Assembly: GCA_013423325.1 (NCBI GenBank)
Contig: BLJB01000124.1
Coordinates: 186,296-250,295 of the forward strand
Length of the DNA: 64,000 nucleotides
Origin: Usnea hakonensis
Lineage: Eukaryota; Ascomycota; Lecanoromycetes; Lecanorales; Parmeliaceae
Reading direction: 5' to 3'
Below the pieces are notes generated by a model that had not been told where the DNA came from, did not search any database, and saw only the letters and a program-made list of their open reading frames with translations. Each line of letters starts with the position of its first letter. Position 1 is the stretch's first letter. This document shows, piece after piece, positions 1 through 11,601 of the stretch. The position numbers and the translations under genes were made by a program.

Positions 1-292
1 GGGTCTTTACCATAGGAAGAGACTAGGTGAAAAGCCTGGTGTATAAGATACAAGGAGTGTCCAGTAAAACGCCCATTTAATGCTATCCTTCACGCTGCGT
101 TGCCAGATTTATGTGGGTATACCTTTGACGTCTTTGAAGCGTAAACTTTTGCGCCCGTACAGAGGTGAAGGTTTGTAAGACTTAGTTCAAACTCTCGTGT
201 CCACGTTGTTTAATACCCCTCTACCTCCAACAAAAATCCCTCAAAAACAGTTCAGCCTGGGCCCAACCACGAAATCTCGCAACTCGCATAGC

Positions 293-1512
293 ATGGCTCC
301 CCAGACGAGCATCCCTGTGGCCGCTAATATTCTCGGCACGATTGGTACTGTCTTCTGGTGCATACAGCTGGTACCGCAGATATGGTACAATTGGAAACAG
401 AAATCTACAGATGGCTTGCCTGGGTTGATGATGTTCCTCTGGGCCATTTGTACAGTTTCGACCCCCTGTTTGATCCAGCGGTCCTGATATAGGAAATAGC
501 GGCTGTGCCATTCGGAGTGTATGCAATTGTTCAGGTAATTTGTCCCCGTAGATCTATGAGGTCAACCGAGAGGTAACCGACTTAGAACTTCAACATACCA
601 ATTCAGATCCAGCCACAGATTTTCTGCGCACTTGCACTCGTAAGCTGGGTACAGATCCTGATATATAATCAGTAAGCATTCTAAACAACTTCCCTGTACG
701 TGAGTCATCATTGACCAAAGTAACATTTTAGCAAGTATACAACATGGAGAGGCTCTCTCGTAGGACTAGTCGTTGGTTTGACATTCGGAGGAGTCGAAGC
801 CTTGCTAATTCTTACTCTTAAACCGCTCTACGATCGCCAAGTTGCATGGCCAATTATGGTGGTAGGCGTCGTCGCTGCCATCTTACTTGCAGCAGGTCTA
901 CTACCCCCTTACTTCGAGCTCTGGAAACGAGCGGGAAGGGTCGTTGGCATCAACTTCCTTTTCCTAACAATCGACTGGCTGGGCGCGTTCTTTTCCCTCA
1001 TGGGCGTTGTGGCACAGGCAACATTCGATCCTCTGGGTGGATGTCTGTTCATCGTCTGCCTTATCATTGAAGGCGGAATCTTTGTCTCCCATGGCCTCTG
1101 GCTTTTTCGCACTCGCAAAGTCCGCGCTGCAGCGAAGGCAGCCAGTCGAGACTTTGACGAGCTGCCTGAAGCAGACGCTTATCATGTTGAAGTGCCGAGA
1201 AGGGGTAGTATTGCAGCGTCTAGAGACGTAGAGCGGGACGAAATCGCTAGAAGGGGCAGCGTGGCTCTGGCGAAGGATTTAGAGCTTGGAGATGGGCCGA
1301 AATTGTCTGTAGTGCAACAAGTGATAGACAAAATTGGTGATCAATCGAGGTCCAAGACAGGCCTCGAGTCATCGCTTGAGGAAGTCCGGGCTGGAAGTAC
1401 CGACGGGGTGCAGGAGATTGACTACGGGACGATGGAGAGAAGCTCAGCTACACGGAAAGCGAGGCCAGGATTCAAGAGACAGCTTACTGATTTCAAGGAG
1501 CCGGTATGGTAG
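293..1512 (+). CDS. PQ-loop repeat membrane transporter
   Basis: Four-exon model, join(293..449,500..534,607..671,732..1512), 345 aa. The first PQ-loop reads LVPQIWYNWKQKSTDGLP and is followed across the first splice by AISAVPFGVYAIVQ; the second PQ motif opens exon 3 (IQPQIFCALALVSW). About seven hydrophobic segments fill residues 1-225, then a charged cytosolic tail of about 120 residues with two similar RRGS(I/V)A stretches that could be phosphorylation sites. The family (PQ-loop/MtN3 clan, including the yeast Ypq proteins) exports cationic amino acids or cystine from vacuoles or lysosomes; the substrate here is not readable. ATG 293 is preferred because an upstream in-frame stretch from 197 lacks an ATG start. 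All introns are 50-72 bp and frames join exactly. Confident on family, less on the precise substrate. Confidence 0.88.
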
Positions 1513-3019
1513 TGAAAAGCAAGAGCGGACTGTGTATCTGGAGGCCATGTCGATTTTGAGCAGGAACACGCAGCTCGCAACCTTTTGGAAAGGAGTTCTT
1601 GATGTTCATGAGATAATGATGTGCCATGAAATCCCTTTTGTTATTATGGCTGGCAGGAGAACGCTAGGCTTGGTGTGTCAGAGATCTACAACAACAGATG
1701 ATACGAGCAAACAGGAGGTTGTCCAATTGATGGTCATATTCTATATCATCGCATGGTCCACAGTAAGCACGTCTCCAATATCCACAAGTGCGCCAATCCT
1801 GCTTCTTTGAGATATAGTACAAGGGAATTTTGTACAGTGATGCGTGATTGGGACAAAAGCCAGTATGCAGAGACATGGGAGACGAGCTCGAGATGGACAA
1901 AAGAACGAAAAAGAGGTCGATGCGATTCACTCGTCGATGACTACCTAAGGAAAGGCCTCCCTGCCTCTGCCAGCTGCTGGAAGGTGAAACGCATCAACAA
2001 AGAATCTGTCTCTTCCTTCAACACTGGACGCCCGGGCTTTGTCCGGCAGAATAATGCACCTGTAAGATGACAAAGCTTCACGGAATATAACTGAATTAGC
2101 AAAAACCACTTTTAATCACAACGGCCCTTTGGCCTAGGTGTTTGAGGCTCTGCCTTTTACCAGCCCTCCAACTATCAGCGCTATTCGTCGTAATTGACCG
2201 CCAGGTGCTTAATCCGATAGCCAGTTGGAGGACAAATCGCAATCTAGGTCTAGTCTTCGATAGTGGCGCATCGTTGACTGGCTGAAACTTCGAGTATTGC
2301 GGCGGGTTAACCAATCCCTAAGGAGTATCTCCTATATGGAATACTCTTTTTGTTGTTCTGTGAGAGAAGGGGGAGGGTCCTGGGTTCGAGTTTGATATAG
2401 CAAATTAATTTTTGTCTCTTTTTCTCTTTGTGCTTATACTTATTGTTCATATCTATACCTTGCGACTGCTCTTTTTTTGCTACTACCCTTAGCACTGTCC
2501 TCTTCCACCGCCCTGATAGCTGATACCGCTAACCCATCCTCGCTGCTGTCTTTCAATCTGGGCTACCTCATTTCCGTGCTTGTGTTGAGGGTGGAAGCTA
2601 TTCCGCTCTGGAAATGAACCAGCCCCCTCTTTTTCGTCAACACCTCGTCAACACCACTAGAATCTTCCTTTATGGGAAATTAGCTGCATGACTCATCATC
2701 TTTCTTGACACCTGGGGATTGTCACATTCCGTTTCGTTGCTTTTAACAAACATTTTTGCTCCAACTTTCTTACTTCCTTCTCCTTCTCATCACCACCCTC
2801 AGCTGTATCAACAGACTGAAGCCACCTTGCTGACGAGATTGCTCATCACTCTGTACCACATCTTCCTTGATCTGTCAATACTACTGTTCTAAAGCATTCC
2901 TCGTCAAAATCTTTCGGTACTCATCACTTCTGCCGAAGCAAGTTTACATACACAACGCACCTTTTACAGCATACTTTAGCACCACCACAAACTACATCCT
3001 CAAAAACCGAACTCCAAAA
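1513..3019. other. Intergenic, including pyrimidine-rich leader of next gene
   Basis: No coding region could be supported. The last 300 bases are CT-rich, as in fungal 5' leaders. A stretch near 2380-2400 contains a sequence like a tRNA B box (GGTTCGAGT) but no A box at the right distance and no cloverleaf, so no tRNA is called. Confidence 0.5.
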
Positions 3020-6000
3020 ATGGCTCAAAATATGCTGACAGAAGTATTGAGATACTACCACATCATCAAACCGAACACACCCAACGCGATCCATCTCAAT
3101 GACGAACTTATGGAAGAGTTTGAGCTTATTCCGCAGGGCATTCCCGCCCTGTATGAGTATTCAGAACGCTTTGCCAGAGACCGTGTCGCAGCGAAAACTT
3201 TAATGAATACATTCCTCAATCTTACGAGCCGGCATAGAGGACGTCTTCTAGACGTTCGTTTAGTGCCACTAGCGTTCGTGGCAGGCTACCTATTACGTCC
3301 GATGATCAACTCCATATTCTCGTCTGCTTTGGAGAGTACTGGTCGAATTACGGAACGCAAAGCTTCCAAACCCCACCACCCTAGCTACATGACCAAGGCC
3401 ACGCAGACATGTACTCCAATCCCCGACCCCAGCACCGAATCAGACTTGGACCAAGACACCGTGACATTCACGGTTGCGGAAATGCAGTGGATGCAAAGCA
3501 TCACAACAGACCTCCTGAAAAACGAGGAAGAATCTAAAATACGCCAAGCAGATATGCTGACGGCGATCGGAGATACGGAAGAAGAGAACGAATCCCTAAG
3601 AGACGAAGTCACGAGACTGAAAGACAACCAACGAGAACTCTGGAGTCAGAGAGAGATGTATCGATTGGGGGGCAAAGATTTCAAGGATAAATGGGAGAAA
3701 CTCCAAAAAGAGTATAATGATCTTGAAGACAATCGTGACGAGCTTGGCGAGATGGTCGAGAAACTCCAAGACGACCTCAATAACATGACCATCCAACGAG
3801 ACGAACTCAAGAAAGCTAATGGGCTCCTCGAGATTGAAAAGGAGGAGCTTGAGGCCAACGCGGCCGTCGACAAAGATGCTGCAGCAGAGTATGAGGAAAC
3901 CTGCGAGGATCTTAATAATGACGTCAGTCGACAGACGAGAGAGCTGGAAGAAGCAGCAAATAAAATCAGTGAACAAGAGAAGGAGCTGGAAGAAGCAGCA
4001 AAGAAAATCAGTGAACAAGAGAAGGCGCTGCAAGAAGCAGCAGAAGAGACCGCAGACCTGAAAGCACAGCTTGCTGAGGTGAGTGGAGTGACTTGGGGAG
4101 GACTCGACGATTTCGAGTCTGGTCTGGGCACAGAGGAGCCCAAAGAGCCGGAGTCTGCCGTTCAAAAAACAGGCCCACAAGGCGGTGTGAAGGAAGATAC
4201 CCCCAAATCTAGCACTCAGCCCATGACCCTTGAGCAGAGTAAGGTGGAAATTCGGAAATTCAAGAAGGAGTTAGACGAACTCGAAGCTGTGCAAAACACA
4301 CCGGATCCCAGCCGTGACACACGGAGAGGCGCCATCTTCGAGCAACCACAAGCCTTGAACGACGACAATGTCGAGGAAGGTGCCCCACTTCGGCGTATAC
4401 AGTCGGCTCCTCTGTGGCTACCGCTTCCACATGATGACGACCCATTCGACTCTTTGTTCGACGGCTCCGACTATAGAGATGATGATGACCATGATGATGA
4501 CGACCCATTCGACTCTTTGTTCGACGGCTCCGACTATAGAGATGATGATGACCATGATGATGACGCAGTTGATGAGAACCGCGATCAAGGTCAAAGCGAT
4601 CAGGATAATACCCATGAGTCCGAAAACGACAAGGGTAATGGGTCTCTCCAGAATCAGAACGACGATATCGAAGACGACCAACACTCCAGAGATAAACATG
4701 GTAGTAAATCTGACCGAGATGAGAACCCCGATGATGACGGTGACGATGACGATGAAGACGACGGACGCGATGGTGGCGCTGAAAAGATTGCTCTTGAGGC
4801 ATACCAGACTCAACAAGACCAGGGTGGGGACACGACGCCTCTTCCTGAAGACATACCTTTACCGGATACACCTGCCAATGACGGACAGGTACCAATCGTT
4901 CCAGAGCCGTCGCCACGGCGGGTATCGCCCAACTTGAACGTCACCGCTCCTGCTTTTGTCCCCGCTCACCATCAAACGCCACCAGCCCCCTATAGAGCTA
5001 TGGGACCTGAAGATACAAAAAACCCTCATATCAAGAAGCTCAACAAAGAGCTGAAGCGGCAATCATGGATGGAGAAGAGTGGAAGACCGGATTCGGTAGA
5101 AGGTGAAGAAATCGTCGCTGTTGCCAAGGATATTATTGGTAAGATAGCGTCCCCCCTGCCCACTCGAGTTCGTGCTATTTGACTAATCACTGAATAGACG
5201 ATATGTACGATCGTCAAATTGGACAATTCCTGAACTTCAAGCCAATCGAGTGTGCTCGAGGGAGCATGTTTGGAGCATTAAATGACGTCTCGAACTGGTT
5301 GGATGACGTTTCAACTCGAGCAACAAATGATGATGATGCCAATGAGGCTTCCACGGAGACCCAACAGAGCTTGGATGGTCACAGCTCTGGATCGCAAGAC
5401 GGCGATGAAAAACAGGATGGAGAATGGTCGGACGTCGAGGACGAAGACCACAAGGAAAATGATGGAGCCACGCCTATGTTGGGCAAATATCAAGTGACTC
5501 GCGGTCCAATGGATGGCCAAAAAGATGACGCTACGCCGACACTGGGCAACTACAAAGTGACTCGTGGACCTGAGGCGGGTAATCTCAGCTCAAAAGATCG
5601 CCAGAAGACACCGACGGTGGACACGCACAAGACAGATCGGAGTACAACGCCAGCCCACTATAAACCAAATGCGTCCAAAGGTGAAGAAGAGTCCGAAGCC
5701 ACAGGAGACTGGACTGATGTCGCGGATGGAATAGATGAGGAATTTCAGGATGAGAATTCTCCTGAAGAAAATGGGATTATGCCCATGCTGGGAAAACACA
5801 AGGTCACTCGTGGCGATACTCCATCTGACAGCGATCAAACAACTCCAGAAGCGGAGAAAGAGTCAGGGAATGACTCGTCGCCGCCTGTGGCATGTGGGAC
5901 CTCGGCGGAAGAAATGCCACGGCAGGATGTTACGACTCCTGTCCGAGTACCACAATTGGCATCGCCTTCGAGGCCGGACTCAGATACCCTCAATCACTTA

Positions 6001-6462
6001 GGTGATGGAGCAGGATCCCGAGCTCTCCCAGACACGACCCCAAAAGTCCGCCTCCCAACTCCACGGCTGTGCGGAATCGACAACCAAGATCCAACCCCAA
6101 GAGTGCGTCTACCCCAACAACCAATACGGAATCAAACACCGCCCGTACCAGTGACTCCTTCAACGCGCGTATCTACGCAGGAAGAGCAGGACAGTAGTAC
6201 GAGCTCTCCGCGAGCGATATTCCGCCAACCGCCACAAACAGCGGGACCACCGTCGACGCCGGTGAACCAAGGATCCCCACCTCGGGATGTAGTAGTGGCG
6301 TCGGTAAAGGGTCCGGTTCCTAGGGGGCCCGCTGCCGCCAACACCACCAATAACAACAATACACCCTCACGGCAATCAGGCCGGGGACACGGCTCAGGGT
6401 CTGCAGCCGACTCTTTCCGGCGATTCCAGGAGCGGATGGCGGCTATGGAGAAGCGGAGTTAG
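3020..6462 (+). CDS. Large acidic coiled-coil protein with internal repeats, function unknown
   Basis: Two exons, join(3020..5138,5198..6462), 1127 aa; the 59-bp intron has GTAAGA, CTAAT and TAG signals and keeps frame. ATG 3020 sits in a good context (CCAAAAATGG). In order: an N-terminal region with a hydrophobic stretch at about residues 78-97; a long coiled coil at about 165-350 containing 14-residue repeats (ELEEAANKISEQEK); a very acidic Asp/His/Asn stretch at about 470-590 containing two identical 21-residue units; and a Pro/Thr-rich, probably disordered C-terminal third. The last part has three copies of a P-x-LG-x-(Y/H)-x-VTRG motif (about residues 799, 820, 902) and three TP-x-(R/V)-V-R-(L/V)-P-like motifs (about 953, 988, 1005). 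I do not recognise the family. The build suggests a scaffold or tether, possibly membrane-associated, with phosphorylatable linear motifs; that is inference. Confidence 0.85.
3941..4045 (+). repeat. 42-bp in-frame tandem repeat in coiled coil
   Basis: Two near-identical 42-bp units start at 3941 and 3983, and a diverged partial unit starts at 4025. Each encodes 14 residues (two heptads), so array length changes keep the coiled-coil register. Confidence 0.9.
4436..4561 (+). repeat. Perfect 63-bp in-frame tandem duplication
   Basis: Units 4436-4498 and 4499-4561 are identical and encode a 21-residue acidic segment containing DPFDSLFDGSDYRDDDDHDD. Identity at the DNA level implies a recent or homogenised duplication. 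Confidence 0.95.
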
Positions 6463-8279
6463 TTGAGTGAGAGGGTTAGTTAGGGGGTCAGTGGCAAGGC
6501 TCACGGAAATCAGGAGCAAGTGGGAATTTTCAGAATGGGGATGGGGAAGGGCAATGGGAGTGAGGTGGAGCTAACATCAAATGGAAGGAGGGAGGGGGAA
6601 GGCTGGAGAAGGGGACTGAGAGGGTGAGTGAGTGGGAAAGCTTTATTTACAGTACAGCTTAGGGTCATCAGGGTATTTCATAGTTGTTTTCTTCATTGGT
6701 AACGATTAGGGTAGCTAGGGTATTTCCGTCAGGGTATTTCATTATTATTATTAACATTATCATCATCTCAATAATGCTGTTCTATGATTGAGACATGTCT
6801 CCCACCGGGATCCAGAACGGAAGACGAAAAGAAAAGTCACAATGGAGTCGTGAGTACTACTATAAGCGAGTAGTTGCTTCACATCTAGCCATCATCTCAG
6901 TATGGACATAGCAAGCAATTTTTTTCGGATCTCCTCCCCCCTCCCCATCTCCCCTGACCCTCCACCCATCCCGCACCACCCCCTTAACCCCCTGATACCC
7001 CACCATACCACACCGCCGCCACCCCTCGGCCTATCCTATACCCATCCTCCCCATCGTCCCCATCTCCAAACCCATTCCCCGCACACAACCTTCGCCCCTC
7101 GGCCAACACCTCCAAAAAGTATCTCACGCCCACCCCATCCGCCAACAGGAGCCCGACGCAGAGAAGCATGGCGCCAAGACCGCTGTTGAGTCGGCGATAC
7201 TGCGAGACAGAGGCGGGATATTTGAGGTGAAGGGGGGTGAAGGGGGAGGGTGATAGGGGAAAGGGCGGAGGAGAAATTTAACAGAAATCATTGCTCTCAT
7301 CGACGCACTTCTCCGGATACCGTTCAATAGCATCGGAGAAATATTTCTCCATCTCATTATTATGTGCCTCCGGATTCCCGGTTGCGGATTTATGCCACTG
7401 TGATTTCTCCGCTTTTTTCTCTGGGTTTATTAGAGCGAGGGCAACGAGCTAACGGGAGACGCGGACGGATTCCCTGTCACTGTATCTATCTATCAGCAAT
7501 CCATTATCGTCTTTCCTGAACAACAAGTACATTAACCTGTAATCTCCGATGGTTCATATAATTTGGAATACGTATCCCTCCCTCGGAAGCCATTATCCAA
7601 AAGGCTCAATGACTTATTGGAAGAAAGCAACAAAGAAAGCAAGAGAACCTAACCCTGTCCCCTCATCGAGAACCTTTAAAACCCTCAGCCCAGTCAATAC
7701 GCTCCCTTCAAACCGCCGCCGGAACAGGCGAAAGTGGTGTGTGTATGAGATGTTGGGGGCCGACCTCGCTTGCCAGATAAGCGACTATGAGATTGTCACG
7801 GAGGGCGGCGAGGGAGACCGTGACGAAGGCAGGGACGTCAGACATGGTGGAGGGGTGGATTAAGGAAGTCATGTTCGGGGACAGGAGTGGGAGTGGGAGC
7901 GGAATCAAGGGCTGGGGACCGTGCTAGTACGGAGGTAGCGTGGGTGGATCGCTTGCTAGCGTATTTCAAAAGCGATAATGTATGATACGTATCTTTGATT
8001 TCCTCTCGCCATCATCCATCCCTCCCTCCTCTCGTCCCGCTCCTAACTTCGCGTCCCGGTCGGTACCCCCTCAAGAATCGTTCCCACACACGCCTGCTGC
8101 CCATACATTTTCGTCACAAATTGCGTCTCCCTGTACCCAAATTGCTTATGCTCCGTCATGTACCGTGGAACGTAGATTAGCGCACTAATGAGAATGTCGT
8201 GCTGTAGTCATCCGAGTGGGTAGGCGTTAGCAAACCCTTTCTTTGGAAACAAGTTTCCTTCTTTCGGAGTCAACGTCAA
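6463..8279. other. Intergenic, purine-rich and C-rich tracts
   Basis: Contains a G/A-rich tract (about 6540-6640) just after the coiled-coil gene, three copies of a short AGGGTATTTC motif (about 6670-6745), and a C-rich low-complexity stretch (about 6930-7150). Long open frames in the C-rich stretch are low-complexity artefacts. The only possible gene is the tiny minus-strand frame at 7708-7845. Confidence 0.5.
7708..7845 (-). CDS. Possible small ORF, 45 aa, uncertain
   Basis: A minus-strand frame opens with MSDVPAFVTVSLAALRDNLI and has gene-like codon use, ending after 45 residues. Beyond the stop another frame stays open and reads sensibly (GSVLTGLRVLKVLDEGTGLG), which hints at an unrecognised intron or a frameshifted relic. 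No family recognised. It could equally be chance. Confidence 0.15.
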   Translation of the reverse strand: MSDVPAFVTVSLAALRDNLIVAYLASEVGPQHLIHTPLSPVPAAV

Positions 8280-9146
8280 TCAAACTTGGGTCTGGCTTAC
8301 CGAACAGCCGCTCCCAGAGTCCTGCATAATCAGTGTCAATACCTTGTTCGGAGAAACGCTCTCAAAAATGTTCCATTGGCTGCCAGCAGGAAATTCTGCG
8401 ACGTGGAGCAATGCGGTATAGAAAGTTAAGAAGATCTCGTTGCGATTGAGGCTGATACCTTCCGGGATGCTGTAAAAAGCAACCGAGAAACCAGGTGGAT
8501 ATGAAAGCGTGGCGGAATTGTTGGAGGCAAAGAGTGCTGAATCGCCTACTGCCTCGGACCCAACAGTCACATTGTCACTACCCGTCTCATTCGATCGAGA
8601 AACCAGATCCTGCGTCGCGCCACCCGCCAAACCCATAGAGCGCTTCGCAGCAATTTTCATCCGACCCACGAATGAGCCCTCCCAAAGAAGCTCCATTTTT
8701 AAATCATTGAACCTGACAACCTCGACCATGTAGTTGATCGCATAAACCACGGCCCAGAGCAGGAACCGCCCCTCCGTCCGCGTGTACGATGTGATCTCGA
8801 CGCTTTGGTAGTTCAGCGTGCTATAGGTGCGAGGTTGGAATTCATGGGTGAAGTCTTGAGCGGCGACGATGCCCATGAAGTTGAGGATGTTCATAAAGGC
8901 GGACTCGACGGGGAGGAAGTTCGTGTTGGCCTTGATGTTCATACTGAAGCGATCGTCTAAAAGGAGTAGAGGTGAGAGAGAACTATTTGTAGTAGGTATC
9001 TTCAGAAAGGATGATGTGAGTGTCGTGATACCTGGTTGTGACGGGAAAGTAGAGTTTGAAACGAGATCGAGGGTCAGCGAAGGTGGGAGGACAGCCGCTG
9101 AAGCTCCCGTCACTAGCACGAGCACAATTCTTAGCATGAGCCTCAT
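8280..9146 (-). CDS. Secreted protein of unknown function
   Basis: Single exon, 288 aa. The N-terminus (MRLMLRIVLVLVTGASA) is a clear secretory signal peptide. The mature part has several N-glycosylation sequons (NST, NSS, NET, NVT, NNS) and a central block, TEGRFLLWAVVYAINYMVEV, in which a short hydrophobic stretch could be mistaken for a membrane segment. Only one Cys is present near the C-terminus, so it is not a typical small cysteine-rich effector. I recall this general architecture in uncharacterised secreted proteins of Dothideomycetes, but no enzyme motif is visible. Confident that it is a secreted protein-coding gene; function unknown. Confidence 0.75.
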   Translation of the reverse strand: MRLMLRIVLVLVTGASAAVLPPSLTLDLVSNSTFPSQPGITTLTSSFLKIPTTNSSLSPLLLLDDRFSMNIKANTNFLPVESAFMNILNFMGIVAAQDFTHEFQPRTYSTLNYQSVEITSYTRTEGRFLLWAVVYAINYMVEVVRFNDLKMELLWEGSFVGRMKIAAKRSMGLAGGATQDLVSRSNETGSDNVTVGSEAVGDSALFASNNSATLSYPPGFSVAFYSIPEGISLNRNEIFLTFYTALLHVAEFPAGSQWNIFESVSPNKVLTLIMQDSGSGCSVSQTQV

Positions 9147-10521
9147 CGTGACGTTGGATAAAGAGCCTCAAAGCACCTCACTCTCTCCCTTGACAAAGAT
9201 GTCCGTGGCGAAAGAGCAGCCGACATTCGCGGACATTTCCCCCAAACTTGACCTTCTAACCAGCTAGATCGCGGCAGCGGATCTAACTGCAAAGGCCTAC
9301 TTTAGGCGCCGTTGCGGGCTGACCAGATAGTGGCAAGATGCAGAAGTGAGAACCATGATCCGGCTTTTCAAATCCAATGTTCGATTACGCATCTGACGCT
9401 CGCTAGGTGTGAGCGGCTTCGGGAGGCGAACGACAATTCGCGCGTATAACACGTGGCGAACATGCGCCCGCTAAGCGTTGATCCTTGAATCTAAAATGGT
9501 GGGATGGTGACATTAGACTAGAGGCTCGATACGGTCATTGGATACTTGCCAATATGTTTTCATGGCGGATAAAGACCCCTGCAAATCTATGGTGGAGAAT
9601 TGGGGGATTTTTGTGAGGTTCACATCTTTCAGCTGGAGCACAGCTTGTGAATTGAATCATGGCTACTTATATTGCTTCAATAATTATTAATAGTCGGTGA
9701 AAACTTCTGGTTGGAACCCGGATTGACTTACTCAGTATTTTTATTCTGGCTCTCAAAACACACTCCTCACGTACGTAGAGAAGCCGTTCAGCGAACAGAG
9801 AGGTGTCTCAGTTCGATCCACATCAGGTTTTTGTCATCGATAATCAACTGGAGCCACAATGTTGCTACTCAAAATCAGATTTCAGATGGTATTTGAGGCA
9901 TATGGTAAGTCTTAGATGCCACGGCCATGGTCCCATTTTCATTAAGGTCGACAGAGGCGATCATGCCAGCCTAATCAGCGGAACACAATGAGGATGTATC
10001 ATTCGTCGATTAGGCAGGCTCCTCGGATTTTTGTCTCCCCAAGGAACGAATGAAACAAGTCACGAGTACCATAAGCTGACAGCGCTAGATTCTTCGATGT
10101 TACCAGACACAGTCTTCTTGAGTCTACGACTAAGAACGCTGGAAGTGAATGAGGGAGACATAGAGACGGCACAATTCCAATTGAAAGCGACGAAGGAAAA
10201 GAGCGATTTTTGACAGCACTCTAGTGTTGTCATAGACTACCACCTTCAGAGACATGGTCTGTCCTAGATATCCTGCTAATAATTCGAGGCAGCTCATGGT
10301 TCGCGTTCAATTGAATTCCAGAACATGAAGTTGGTGTATATTGATGCAACACATGACTCTCGGAAGTAGAGCTCAAGAAGGTGGTGTAATGAAATCTCTG
10401 ACTACTGGAAGCAAGCAGCGTGCACGAGTGGGATTCTTTTCGAAAACTTGGTATTCATGAAGCCCTTGTGACTTTCGAAGAACAATGAAGAAACAATTCC
10501 AAGAATCACCTGTCATTGAGG
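9147..10521. other. Intergenic, nothing supported
   Basis: Only short open frames without recognisable protein features or splice-consistent extensions. Part of 9640-9700 is AT-rich. It holds the divergent upstream region of the secreted-protein gene and the 3' side of the NmrA-like gene. Confidence 0.5.
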
Positions 10522-11601
10522 CTAGTCGAGGCCTTCAAAAGCCTTGGCTTTGGCAAAGAAGTCCTTTAGCGTCGTAGGCTTTTCGTCGAGGATCTTGAGG
10601 AACAGTGTCAGCCGAAGCAAAGTCAGACGGTACAAAGGTCCAAACACAGAAAAAAATGAAACGTCTACCTCATGACTCTCAGCAAGACTACTTTTCCCGT
10701 AGTATCCGTAATCGTTCATGAAAGCCATGTTCTCATAAAGCTCTTGCTGAGCCTTCTCCGGCATGCCAGCTTGAGCTAAGGCGCCTTTGTAGTCATCCTT
10801 GGAGATCTGCACAAACTTGGCACTCTTCCCGGCATTGGGAAATAATTTTTTGAAGATAGTAATGGCATCTGAGGGAGTGTAGTAGTCTGTTGCCGCCAAG
10901 ACTCTCTTCCCAAGCACCTTGTCGCGATGCGTAAGAATACCTTTTACAAATTTGCCAGTGTCACCACCGGCATCGAGAAACGGGATTGGAGTGCTGGCCG
11001 GCATGGGGAGTGCGATAGTCCAGTCGTTCGATGGCGGAAGCTGACGAAACATATTTCCAGGAAAATTAGACATGAAAAAGCCCGGCATGAAGAAGGTCGC
11101 CGGAATGGCCGAGTCACGGATGTACTGTTCCACTGTGGCTTTCGAATCAAAGTGCTCCACGTTGGGAAATTTGCCGCCTGTCAGCTTTTTCACGTTATAA
11201 AGCGATGACCAGATGAGGTGCTGTACGCCGCATTCCTTGCTGCGTTAGTAGCGATCGAGGCAGGAATGGCGAAAATGACCAACTTTTGCAACATCTGCAA
11301 CATTCCGTCCCTGCTTCATCTCCAGCTCCGCATCCATCTTGTCCCAGTAATTGGTCACGGCGAAGACTGCATAAGCGCCCTGTAGAGCAGACTTGATTTG
11401 ATCTCTGGAATTGACATCGGCAGCGACACACTCGACACCTTTGGCTGTCAAAGCTTGCGCATTGGGTTTGGATGGGTCACGGGTGATGCCGCGGATCTTG
11501 AATTCGCTGGCAGTCTTGGGGTCGCTCAGGATGGATTCGATCACAGAACCACCTTGATTTCCGGTGGCACCAAAGACAACAAGGATCTTCTTTTCAGCCA
11601 T
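10522..11601 (-). CDS. NmrA-like/HSCARG-type NAD(P)-binding protein
   Basis: Three exons, complement(join(10522..10593,10669..11235,11284..11601)), 318 aa. The N-terminus carries the Rossmann motif GATGNQGGS right after the first strand (KKILVVF), followed by SILSDPK and IRGITRDPSKP, as in NmrA-like family proteins. After splicing the protein reads AKECGVQHLIWSSLYNVKKL, the usual family continuation. The 75-bp second intron is a multiple of three and in frame, so it is easily missed; removing it restores ESHEILDEKPTTLKDFF, the expected C-terminal helix. Family members are NADPH/NADP sensors or negative transcriptional co-regulators rather than classical reductases; the catalytic YxxxK of short-chain dehydrogenases is not evident. 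Length matches the family. Confidence 0.9.

Noticed and set aside
2381..2400. tRNA B-box-like GGTTCGAGT
   Set aside because: No A box at the right distance and no cloverleaf arms; similar strings near 14530, 14620 and 14660 fail the same way.
4260..4916. Long minus-strand frame inside the coiled-coil gene
   Set aside because: Created by the biased GAT/GAC codons of the acidic segment on the other strand; composition is His/Arg-rich and low-complexity.
6690..6720. Telomere-like TTAGGG
   Set aside because: Only isolated single units, not a tandem array.
6902..7189. Proline/histidine-rich frame
   Set aside because: Product of a C-rich tract; no start context, domain or splice support.
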